NCBI GenBank assembly: GCA_003246295.1
Contig: QKAS01000047.1
Location: forward strand, 1 to 64,000
Direction of reading: 5' to 3'
Length of the DNA: 64,000 nucleotides
Origin: Clostridia bacterium
GTDB lineage: Bacteria; Bacillota; Clostridia; Lachnospirales; Lachnospiraceae
Both the position numbers and the translations under genes were made by a program. Positions within the stretch are counted from its first letter, which is position 1. The number at the start of each line of letters is the position of its first letter. Of this stretch, positions 36,381 through 43,893 are shown one piece after another. Below the pieces are notes generated by a model. That model was not told the origin of the DNA. It ran no database searches and worked only from the letters and a program-made list of their open reading frames with translations.

Positions 36381-37079
36381 ATGAGCTCCTTTCGGTGAGC
36401 AAGGATATCTCTCATACAGAATCTTCCATTCCAGATTTTGTTTTATAATTTCTGAATAAGCTGTATACTCATCTGTTTCAGTATCTTCATCTGCTGATAT
36501 GATTAGATTAGTTTTATTAATCTCGATATTATTCTTTTTAATATTATTAGTGTCCTTTTTTCCAACCTCTAGACGTTGGTTTTTAGGAATTCTAGAAGTT
36601 TGTTTTTCCAACTTCAAGAAGGTGGAATTACCAACCTCTGAATTATTATCCGTAGGCTTTTTCCCAATTTCAGAAGTTTGTTTTTCCAACTTCTGAACAT
36701 ACCATGCTTCTTCTGTCATAAAGGTTTTCACATAAATCACTGTAGGTTTTCCTTGCCCCTGTCGTTTCTTTTCTATCAGTCCCAGGCCAGTTTCTGTGTC
36801 TAATTCCTTAATTGTATCAATGGCCTTATTCTTCTTACAATTCAACATTTCCATAGTATCCTCTACAGAAAAGTAAATATATGCTCTATTTCTTTCATCA
36901 AACCACTTATTCTTAATAGATATTGACATTCTATCAAGCATCAACCCATACAGTACCTTAGCATCCGTTGACAATATTTTGAAAAAGTTATTGGTGAATA
37001 GAAGTTTCGGTATTTTATAGAAGATGAGCATTTCTGCTTCCTGTCCATAAAAATAATCAAATCTTATTTTTTCACTCAA
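36381..37079 (-). pseudogene. RepA (replication initiator A) N-terminal part, interrupted
   Basis: About 233 residues of a RepA_N-type initiator: IPKLLFTNNFFKILSTDAKVLYGLMLDRMS (core TDAKVLYGLMLDRMS), IYFSVEDTMEMLNCKKNKAID and GQGKPTVIYVKTF of the winged helix, then the usual variable linker with repeated KLEKQTS and the start of the next domain (YSEIIKQNLEWKILYERYP). There the frame passes in frame into the GHKL-ATPase gene, so the RepA C-terminal domain is gone. Whether a 725-residue fusion is also made is open. Confidence 0.75.
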
Positions 37080-37139
37080 TCTATTCTCCTCCTTTTAGAA
37101 TGTTTTTCGAGTGCAATTTCTGCACTCCTGTTCACTTTT

Positions 37140-37508
37140 TCATAACTTTTTTGCAAAGTTTTTTACATAAATTCTAGTTGGTCCTTTTCCACTTTGGAAT
37201 TTTTGAACCAGCCCTTCATTCACTAATTCCTGTAGTGAATCACAGGCTTTTCTCCTGGAGATATTCATATCCTCCTGAATCTCTGACAATTGATATAAAA
37301 TATAGATTCTTCCTTTTTCATCCATCCACTTATTTTTCATTGCGATTGCCATTCTATCCAGTAACATGCCATATAAGATTTTCGCAGGGATAGAAACAGA
37401 AGAAAAATCATCTCCTGTCACAAGTAACTTCGGAATCTTAATAAAGCTGAACTGATCCGCATCCGAATTATAAAAGTAATCTGAATTCATTTTTGATATC
37501 ATTTCCAT
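37140..37508 (-). CDS. Short RepA-like winged-helix protein
   Basis: 122 residues from the ATG at 37508 (AGGAGG about 10 bases upstream). It is a RepA_N winged-helix domain only: FIKIPKLLVTGDDFSSVSIP, AKILYGMLLDRMAIAMKNKW, YQLSEIQEDMNISRRKACDS and GKGPTRIYVKNF. It is a paralogue of the first 120 residues of the longer RepA next to it (about half the positions identical by eye). It may bind the same iteron-like DNA, as competitor or regulator. It overlaps the ParB end within a few bases. Confidence 0.75.
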   Translation of the reverse strand: MEMISKMNSDYFYNSDADQFSFIKIPKLLVTGDDFSSVSIPAKILYGMLLDRMAIAMKNKWMDEKGRIYILYQLSEIQEDMNISRRKACDSLQELVNEGLVQKFQSGKGPTRIYVKNFAKKL

Positions 37509-37510
37509 AT

Positions 37511-38269
37511 TTATTCTTCCTCCTGTTCTGATTTCCACTGTTCCAGAAGCTCTACAACGATATTTTCAATCTCTGTTTGCGAATAGTATGCAGGAAAATA
37601 TCTTTTCAGTATTTTCTCTGTAATAATGATTTTCTTTCTCTTTAATGTAGTGGACTTGGTCTGAATAAGAAGATCGATCAGCCGTTGCTGTGTCATTTCG
37701 TTATCCTCTCTGTATTGGCGAAGTTCCATAACCTGCTCCTGCTTGATCATGCCATTTTCTTTGATGTATTCGTGAAGCCATTGTTGAACGTTTTTATTAA
37801 AATACGAAAATTCAACACCCATTGCCAAAGCCAATCTCTTGTCATCTACCAAGCTAAGCAGTTTTGGAGTCAACTCTGTCAAACGAATATATCTATGAAC
37901 TTGTGCACGTCCAATACCTTCTGCCTTTCCTACTTCCTCTGCTGAATGGAACTTTGTCTCTTCAAGCGACAAAGTTAAATCAGAACGGCTGCCTCTATGA
38001 TTCAAAGCATCCATTTTCATTTTTAATGAGAATGCTTTTTCACTTGGCAATATCTCTTCCCTTTGGACATTCGAATCAACCATTGCAATTGTAGCTTCAT
38101 CATCTGTCATTTCCTTTATAATCGCAGGAATTTTACGAAGTCCTGCTTTTTTCGCTGCACGAAGTCTCCTATGTCCGGATATCATTTCATAAGTTCCTTC
38201 ATCATCTGGTCGAAGTAGAACTGGAGTAAGAACGCCATTCAGTTTGATACTCTCAACAAGCTCTTCCAT
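37511..38269 (-). pseudogene. ParB-like protein, N-terminally truncated
   Basis: 252 residues. ParB/Spo0J nuclease-like core: [38 protein letters not shown] and PAIIKEMTDDEATIAMVDSN, then the HTH with GIGRAQVHRYIRLTELTPKLLSLVD. In full-length ParB about 30-50 residues precede MEELVESI. Here that part is replaced by the ParA fragment read in another frame. If translation starts at this ATG the core could still fold, but no ribosome site is visible there. Function in partition is doubtful without ParA. Confidence 0.75.
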
Positions 38270-38421
38270 CCCTGGGGATCCGCGTCAATCATCAGCACCT
38301 TTTTCCCTTCTCTGGCAAGTCCTATTCCCAGGTTTACACAGGTCACTGTTTTACCAACTCCACCTTTTTGATTTGAAACAGAAATGACCTTACATGTTTT
38401 ATTCCCTTCTTCCATAATCAA
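38239..38421 (-). pseudogene. ParA N-terminal fragment
   Basis: Only 60 residues. The deviant Walker [21 protein letters not shown] and the strand [12 protein letters not shown] of a ParA/Soj ATPase are present. Then the frame breaks at a junction with parB (WKSLLRVSN). About 200 residues of ParA and the start of ParB are deleted. The start overlaps the DUF6462 gene by 4 bases, as expected for an ICE maintenance operon. Confidence 0.8.
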
Positions 38422-38897
38422 TATCCCTCCTCATTAAATGATTCAATAAAAGCTTGCACTTTTTCTAGATTCACTAATACGCAGCCCTTCACTTTTCTGA
38501 TTGCACCGGCATCCTTGGCCAAGTTCTGAAAGGTATGTAACCCCATGGAGAACAATTCAGCACCTTCCGTGTACCTTACATAGATTTTTTTCTTTGATTT
38601 AACTAATTCGTCTATATTTTCTACTGGTTTTCTTGTTCTTGGCATATCCATATCCTCACTTTCATCTTGTGGTTTTTTGTAATCCAAACAATGTTCTTCC
38701 AGGTACTTATCAAATTTCACCAGATCAACGATAGCCGTCTTCCGAAGTTTCCGTGTGGCTTTTGCCTGCTTGGCCGTTGTTACAAACGTCCAGAAAGGCA
38801 GACCATATAATCTTGATGCTTCCTGATAACTCATATACCTGTGATTTCGTCCCTCCAAATATTCATCTAAGTTTGGTGCCCCATTTTCTGTTTTCAT
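38418..38897 (-). CDS. DUF6462-type ICE protein
   Basis: 159 residues from the ATG at 38897 (AAGGA six bases upstream); the longer frame lacks a site. Two similar halves are visible, each with an excisionase/MerR-like helix-turn-helix feel: [20 protein letters not shown] then [20 protein letters not shown], and [20 protein letters not shown] then [20 protein letters not shown]. It is probably DNA-binding and a standard neighbour of parA in Tn1549-like ICEs. The repeat structure suggests an internal duplication. Confidence 0.7.
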   Translation of the reverse strand: MKTENGAPNLDEYLEGRNHRYMSYQEASRLYGLPFWTFVTTAKQAKATRKLRKTAIVDLVKFDKYLEEHCLDYKKPQDESEDMDMPRTRKPVENIDELVKSKKKIYVRYTEGAELFSMGLHTFQNLAKDAGAIRKVKGCVLVNLEKVQAFIESFNEEGY

Positions 38898-38970
38898 CCA
38901 TTTTCCTTTCCGAAAGATGTGATTTAGATGCTCTGCCCATTGCAAACGCAGTGCTTGTAGAACACGCAAA

Positions 38971-39014
38971 AAAGGCACTTACATCTAGTATTTCTACTAA
39001 ATATAAGTGCCTTT
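38971..39014 (-). terminator. Perfect inverted repeat upstream of DUF6462 (terminator or attenuator)
   Basis: AAAGGCACTTA (38971-38981) and TAAGTGCCTTT (39004-39014) pair perfectly around 22 bases. On the minus strand a T-run follows, so it can stop transcription about 75 bases before the DUF6462 start. Confidence 0.65.
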
Positions 39015-39639
39015 CGGTCATTTATAAACCGGCTATCCCTCGTTGACAACATGTTGCCACAATCCATAGAGGTGACTTGATTTATTCAGTTATATCCATA
39101 CAGCGTTATACACGTCCAATAATATCCAATGGATTTGTTGTATTTTCGCGTCATGAATGGTCAAATTCGGACTTCTATGGATTTCCATGTATCTCAGGGA
39201 ATCCGTACACTAATTTAAGCTCTTCATCGTCGGGAACTCCTTACGCGAAACCTTGATTTCCCTCCGTGATTCTTCGTGGTAATCAATTTGCGCTTCCGAA
39301 ATGCTTTTTTTGATGTTTGTGATTCTCCATGACACCACAGATTCGATGTGTCCTCGTTGTGGCAAGTACCTTTTTTGGTATGGTTTCATGGATCATCATA
39401 AAGACTGGGCAATGTCTAAAAACTTAATAGACAATTTGCTACGTTTCTATTATAAGTTCTTCATTGCTGGATTACAATTACTTTTTGTATTATTTCAAAT
39501 ATTCCTTCAAATCCTCATATACAATCTCTCTAATTTTCATTTAAGTAGATTACAATGTATCCTTCTATTCAACATAACTTTTTCCGACTATTAAATTGGG
39601 ATTAATAAAAAGTTCAATTAATATAAAATGAATAAAGAC
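39015..39639. other. 600-base stretch without a supported gene
   Basis: No convincing gene. Several short near-repeats of CTATGGATT(T/G) and ATCCATA occur at 39050-39190. A plus-strand frame at 39301 contains MCPRCGKYLFWYGF, a zinc-ribbon-like scrap, then degenerates into Leu/Phe-rich sequence; it may be an insertion-sequence remnant. It separates the maintenance genes from the cargo block. Confidence 0.4.
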
Positions 39640-40263
39640 TTATATTTCATAAACTGCTGATACAAATTTATAGTGCTTATCTCCATATGGCGCCCCTATG
39701 CTAACAACTAAAATTGCATCATCTACTTCCGTTCCATTTTCTGCGTTATAATAATCTGGATCTGTAATAGACATATCGTCATAAATATACCCATTATAAT
39801 TAAAACTTGCTTTTGCTTTTGGTCTGCCCTCCGCATTAACTCTTTGATGTACAACAAAATCAGAAACTCGTATAAGTGTTAATGATTTCCCTACACTTTC
39901 GATATCAGACTCTTGTACATAGCATCTCGTATTTCCAAATATTGTTCTTCCAGTGCTATTCGGACAAATATCAACAAGTTTACTTATCGAAAATGTACCT
40001 ACCTTATCCAAATAGAATCCTCTATCTATAATTACGTTCTCCGGTTGTAATGGGTTACTATCTCTTCCCTTTATTTTAACTTTTACAATATCCATTTCTT
40101 GCATGCAACTTCCATCTTTATACTGAATATCACGAAATGTTAACGCTCCATGTATTGTATCGTCTTCTGTGACAAGTCTGACAAATTCACCACTTGCAAG
40201 ATTTATACCCGCCACACAATAATTTCCAAATTTCGATGATTTTGTAAGTACCGCTACTTCCAT
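39640..40263 (-). CDS. Dual OB-domain-like protein partnered with DUF488
   Basis: 207 residues. All-beta character with two similar barrels: first CVAGINLASGEFVRLVTEDD and DIVKVKIKG; second LTLIRVSDFVVHQRVNAEG, KASFNYNGYIYDDMSITDP and ILVVSIGAPYGDKHYKF. This resembles the dual-OB family that is often encoded beside DUF488 genes; molecular role unknown, with nucleic-acid binding a reasonable inference. It is 21 bases after the second DUF488 gene on the same strand. Confidence 0.6.
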   Translation of the reverse strand: MEVAVLTKSSKFGNYCVAGINLASGEFVRLVTEDDTIHGALTFRDIQYKDGSCMQEMDIVKVKIKGRDSNPLQPENVIIDRGFYLDKVGTFSISKLVDICPNSTGRTIFGNTRCYVQESDIESVGKSLTLIRVSDFVVHQRVNAEGRPKAKASFNYNGYIYDDMSITDPDYYNAENGTEVDDAILVVSIGAPYGDKHYKFVSAVYEI

Positions 40264-40284
40264 ATTATCCGCCCCCTAAATATG

Positions 40285-40719
40285 TTAGATATGTTTTATT
40301 TCTATATTCAATTCATTACCAATGTACTCAGCAAGCAAACGTCTATGGCACTGCTCTGGTGTAGGCTCTGAACATAGAAACAAAACGTTTTCAACCCCCA
40401 TAAATTTTTTACTAAATGTTTCCTCAACCTTCCTTCTTTTCAGAAGTGAAGTATACTCAATCTCATATTTTTCCCATGACATAGATCCTTTTTTATATCC
40501 ATCAAGTATTTCCTTTGTAGGAGCAAAAGAAACCTCATGGCTATACTTACAATCACAAATTTCTTTTAATAAATATACCAAATCTTGCCCCTTAGTAAAT
40601 CCTGCTAATTGTGATTTATTATTTAATCGAACATCTACCAATATATCTATATCTGCTTTTTTTATTTTTTCGAAAAATGTCTCTGCATTCTTCTGTGTAA
40701 AACCCATTGTGTAAATCAT
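40285..40719 (-). CDS. DUF488 protein (shorter)
   Basis: 144 residues. DUF488 features: IYTMGFTQKNAETFFEKI, DILVDVRLNNKSQLAGF and the terminal VLFLCSEPTPEQCHRRLLAEYI with the C-x-E-x5-CHR signature. Biochemical activity of the family is unknown. The start is 1 base after the longer DUF488 gene, so it is certainly co-expressed. Confidence 0.85.
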   Translation of the reverse strand: MIYTMGFTQKNAETFFEKIKKADIDILVDVRLNNKSQLAGFTKGQDLVYLLKEICDCKYSHEVSFAPTKEILDGYKKGSMSWEKYEIEYTSLLKRRKVEETFSKKFMGVENVLFLCSEPTPEQCHRRLLAEYIGNELNIEIKHI

Positions 40720-40720
40720 T

Positions 40721-41359
40721 TTACTCCTCCTCAGAAATATGATATCCGATTTCTTGGTTTCTCTTTATATAACAGTTCCTAATACATTCACTTTCATCAA
40801 TACCTGTTTCATAATTAAATAATGTTAATTGGTCCCTATCAGGATAATACTTTTTTAACATTCGTTGCTCTAGTTCAAGCTGTGTTTGCAACAATCCATT
40901 TTCCAAAATATGATTCACATTAATTCCAGCATCTAAAAAGCCTTTTGACACCATTATTGCTCTGTGACAATCTAATGGATCCTTCTCTGTACACATTAAT
41001 GCGACATTGTTTCCCTTATCCAATCCCAAAATAACATTTTCTACACCTTCCAAAAACAATTTACTCCCTCTTACCTTTTCAAAATCCAGAAAATGCTCAC
41101 TCGTATATAGGGCTTCATCTTGAGGCCTTGCACCAAAATACTTCCCCATTTGTTTGTAAGTTATTCCACTTTCTGCAAGCAGGCTTTTTATATTATCACG
41201 ATTGTATGTTTCAGCAAACCTTGAGAACGGAACACTTCTTACATCTAAGAGATAACTAATGTCATATTTTTTTAACATTGATTCAAAAAAAGAATACTCA
41301 TGTTTTGAATGTCCTATAGTATACAATATTCCTTTATGCATTTGTACTTCTTCCACCAC
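40721..41359 (-). CDS. DUF488 protein (longer)
   Basis: 212 residues. ILYTIGHSKHEYSFFESML, YLLDVRSVPFSRFAETYN, the middle KYFGARPQDEALY and VALMCTEKDPLDCHRAIMVS with the C-x-E-x5-CHR signature. A GTG at 41359 or the ATG at 41341 could start it. It pairs with the shorter DUF488 and the OB-like protein, a recurrent three-gene set in mobile islands that may serve in conflict or stress; this role is inference. Confidence 0.85.
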   Translation of the reverse strand: MVEEVQMHKGILYTIGHSKHEYSFFESMLKKYDISYLLDVRSVPFSRFAETYNRDNIKSLLAESGITYKQMGKYFGARPQDEALYTSEHFLDFEKVRGSKLFLEGVENVILGLDKGNNVALMCTEKDPLDCHRAIMVSKGFLDAGINVNHILENGLLQTQLELEQRMLKKYYPDRDQLTLFNYETGIDESECIRNCYIKRNQEIGYHISEEE

Positions 41360-41512
41360 TCTTTCCTTTACATATTTTCATATCTATCTTCTGGTTTATT
41401 TGAATGAATTAGAATTCCACTTTTTTTTCCAAATTTTCCAGTTCCTCAATTCTTCTTTTACCACACAAAATCCTGATCCTTCTCATAATAGTATTATGGC
41501 GGTATAGTCAAA

Positions 41513-42358
41513 TTATTTATCTAGCCATTCAAAGACTTTACCAACTTGCCTTATCACATCATCCCATTCCACTTTACCCACAAAATAATTATCCTTGCGG
41601 AATAACTCCCATCTTTCCTTTATAACGTCATCATGAAAAATTCGCTCATATATTTTATGAATATCTTCGTTTTGATATACTGTCTCTCGCTTCTCGCAAG
41701 TGGCTAAAAATGCTTTATGTAGCAAGTTTCCTGTTTTTAGTTCTTCCTCCTTTTCTTTGCTCAGGAAGTGTATGTCATAAAAATCCCTCATTCTTGTGTT
41801 TGCAATATCTCTAACAAGAATTGTTTGCAATTTCTCTGCCATCAATGTTTCCAGATTATAACTCATAACCGAAATGGTTCTGTCCTCAAACATCAGTTTA
41901 TAATTATATTCCACCGCTCTTGGTGTTATCACATCGTCTGTTGAAATATCAATTTTTATTGTTTGGCGTAGATTATCCAGTCTGGCTTCAATCATTAATC
42001 TTATACCAGGATAATCAAAATCCGACATAATTTCTTTACATGAAGTTATTTGAAAACTAATTCCATCATCAATTGGAATATCCATAATTTTTTGTATGAT
42101 TTCTCGAGCGGCTTCTTCATTTAGCGGTAACGCACTTACTGTAGTGTCGATATCCATTGTAGATCGAAGATCAATGCCCACTAAAGACGCAACTAACATA
42201 CCGCCTTTCAGGATAAACGAATTTCGATATTCTGAGATAGATACCCTTTCTAGAAATCTTTCCATAACAAATATCCTTATCATTGCCTGTGTAACATTGC
42301 TTCTACCATTTGATATATTTTTCACCTTATCTTTCAATTGCTTTGAAGTTCTGATCAT
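41513..42358 (-). CDS. AbiEii-type nucleotidyltransferase toxin
   Basis: 281 residues. Nucleotidyltransferase motif FILKGGMLVASLVGIDLRSTMDIDTTV (core LKGGMLV...RSTMDID), then IKIDISTDDVITPRAVEY and SYNLETLMAEKLQTILVRD, the usual AbiEii order, with DFYDIHFL. The toxin blocks growth by modifying RNA with nucleotides; with AbiEi it gives phage abortive infection and element stability. The start overlaps the antitoxin stop by 4 bases (ATGA type). Confidence 0.88.
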   Translation of the reverse strand: MIRTSKQLKDKVKNISNGRSNVTQAMIRIFVMERFLERVSISEYRNSFILKGGMLVASLVGIDLRSTMDIDTTVSALPLNEEAAREIIQKIMDIPIDDGISFQITSCKEIMSDFDYPGIRLMIEARLDNLRQTIKIDISTDDVITPRAVEYNYKLMFEDRTISVMSYNLETLMAEKLQTILVRDIANTRMRDFYDIHFLSKEKEEELKTGNLLHKAFLATCEKRETVYQNEDIHKIYERIFHDDVIKERWELFRKDNYFVGKVEWDDVIRQVGKVFEWLDK

Positions 42359-42948
42359 ATCATTACCTCCACGTACTTCATAATTTCATCCCTGAGACCC
42401 ATTTTTTCAGCATATGTCAGCAGAACATTTATTTTTTTTTCTGAACTACTCATATATTCTTTCATCGCCGTCTGATATACTTGTATCTCCACTTCACCAC
42501 GACCTTCAACCATATCACAGATTGCTCTTTCTTTATCATAGGTTTTCAACAAATTCCCATAGTTTGATTCTACATCACAAATCCCCATTTGATACAATTC
42601 ATCATCATATGTGTGAATAATTAATCCCTTTTCCTTGAGTCTAAATGTATTATAACCTTTAGGAACACTCACATGAATCTTCGAATACTCTCGATCTGTT
42701 AAACCATGTAAATATAGTGCTGTATCTATGTCGAAAATCAAGATTGGATTACTTTTTTGAATTACATATAATTCATCTATCCATGTCTCATCAGAAACAT
42801 AAATTCCTTGAGCTGCCCGCTCAAATTTGTTTTCTTTTACATATTTTGATAAATAGGTTTTAGATATGCCAGCATCAACAACCTCAGATGTAAATAAATA
42901 GCCATTGTTCTTCTCAGTCATCTTATCTAACTGCTCAGTTTTCGTCAT
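42355..42948 (-). CDS. AbiEi-type antitoxin
   Basis: 197 residues from the ATG at 42948 (GGAGGG upstream); an upstream extension is not needed. N-terminal winged helix (GYLFTSEVVDAGISKTYLSK, FERAAQGIYVSDET), then IDTALYLHGLTDREYSKIHV typical of AbiEi. It represses its own promoter and neutralises AbiEii. TATAAT lies near 42987 on the minus strand as a likely -10. First gene of the pair. Confidence 0.85.
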   Translation of the reverse strand: MTKTEQLDKMTEKNNGYLFTSEVVDAGISKTYLSKYVKENKFERAAQGIYVSDETWIDELYVIQKSNPILIFDIDTALYLHGLTDREYSKIHVSVPKGYNTFRLKEKGLIIHTYDDELYQMGICDVESNYGNLLKTYDKERAICDMVEGRGEVEIQVYQTAMKEYMSSSEKKINVLLTYAEKMGLRDEIMKYVEVMI

Positions 42949-43100
42949 TGATACATCCCTCCGTTGTTTACCTTTGTGTGTATTATAAATCATTTTCGCA
43001 CAAAAGTAAACCACGTATTTACTGACTACCATCAAAAAGTATTCCCTAACTTAAACCTATATTTTACCCCATTTTAATATTCTCTATCCACTATAAAAAT

Positions 43101-43133
43101 GCCACAAATCAAGATTTATTCTCGATTTGTGGC
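43101..43133 (-). terminator. Terminator after the RadC/phosphoesterase chimera
   Basis: GCCACAAATC and GATTTGTGGC form a 10-base stem; on the minus strand CATTTTTAT follows. It lies 55 bases past the stop at 43188 and shields the AbiE promoter. Confidence 0.8.
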
Positions 43134-43187
43134 TTCAACTATTTTTAAAGGTTTTCCAGTAAAACAACTAATGCAATGATACCATAT

Positions 43188-43730
43188 TTATCTTCCACTA
43201 GCTCTATTTATCGTTTCTCGATGTATGCTTTCGATACCTGATAATATGCCGTTTTTAATCAGTAGCCCAAGATTTACTGGGGTATAGTCACATACATTTG
43301 CAGCAATATTAAGGTGTTTGCATCCATCAGCATACTTCTCCATATTGCTATGATCATGTCCATGAATATTAAGACACCAGGAAAGGCCATATATCGGTTC
43401 ATGCGAAAGCAAGATCTTATCTGCTATAAATAATGGTCCTGAATAGATCTCATCAAAAAGTCCTATGTAATCTGACCTTCGATCATGATTGCCCAAAAGC
43501 AGGATCTTATGTTTGCTTTTAAGCCTATCTATATAAACCGGATTAATCGGCTTTAAATCTGGCCTCAGGTTTACTACCGTAAATACTTCTCTATCATAAT
43601 CCTTATAGATATCCGCAAGCAGTTTTACAACTGCCTGCGGTGTATTCAAGGGAAACTCACTATAGAGTGGTGGTTCTTTGACCATTCGGATTGCTGCCTG
43701 ATCTAGATGAAATGATTTTCTATTTTCCAT
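43188..43730 (-). pseudogene. Chimera: RadC-like N-terminus joined to metallophosphoesterase C-terminus
   Basis: 180 residues. Residues about 10-68 (IRMVKEPPLYSEFPLNTPQA, DREVFTVVNLRPDLKPINPVY) match the N-terminal part of the RadC-like protein at 60352 (IRLVKDAPICSGHPITKPED, DREVLCVINLKTDGTPIN). The JAMM HxHP...D site that should follow is missing. From about residue 69 it becomes a calcineurin-like phosphoesterase end (KILLLGNHDRRSDYI, LLSHEPIYG, NIHGHDHSN). The first two metal motifs of the phosphoesterase (DxH, GDxxD) are missing too. An in-frame deletion fused two genes; neither activity is expected. Confidence 0.78.
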
Positions 43731-43893
43731 CTGCTTCTCCTATCGGTACCGTCACAACGAACTCCTGACCTTTCAGTTTCTTTAACTTTTTCAAAACTGA
43801 TTCTCCGGTTGAAACTTTGCCTGGGATTTGTCGCTCTGTGTGAATGTTCAGCATTCCTTCCACATATTTTGTATATCTTGTTTTATTTGCCAT
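43720..43893 (-). CDS. Small protein upstream of the RadC chimera
   Basis: 57 residues (starts MANKTRYTKYVEGMLNIHTE, ends EFVVTVPIGEADGK). Its stop overlaps the start of the next gene (ATGGAAAATAG), and AGAGGAG precedes its ATG at 43893. A small ORF in the same position precedes the other radC gene (60863-61018) and ends similarly (GEFRIDIEFGKEHEEDGK), so the two are probably related. Unknown function; it may be a short regulator translated ahead of radC. Confidence 0.6.
   Translation of the reverse strand: MANKTRYTKYVEGMLNIHTERQIPGKVSTGESVLKKLKKLKGQEFVVTVPIGEADGK

Noticed and set aside
34902-37079. Single 725-aa fused protein as the main product
   Set aside because: A strong internal ribosome site and ATG at 36380, and the abrupt end of RepA homology, favour a separate 492-aa protein.
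39301-39594. 97-codon plus-strand frame with a CPRCG motif
   Set aside because: Only the first 40 residues look protein-like; the rest is Leu/Phe-rich read-through. Kept as a possible remnant, not as a gene.
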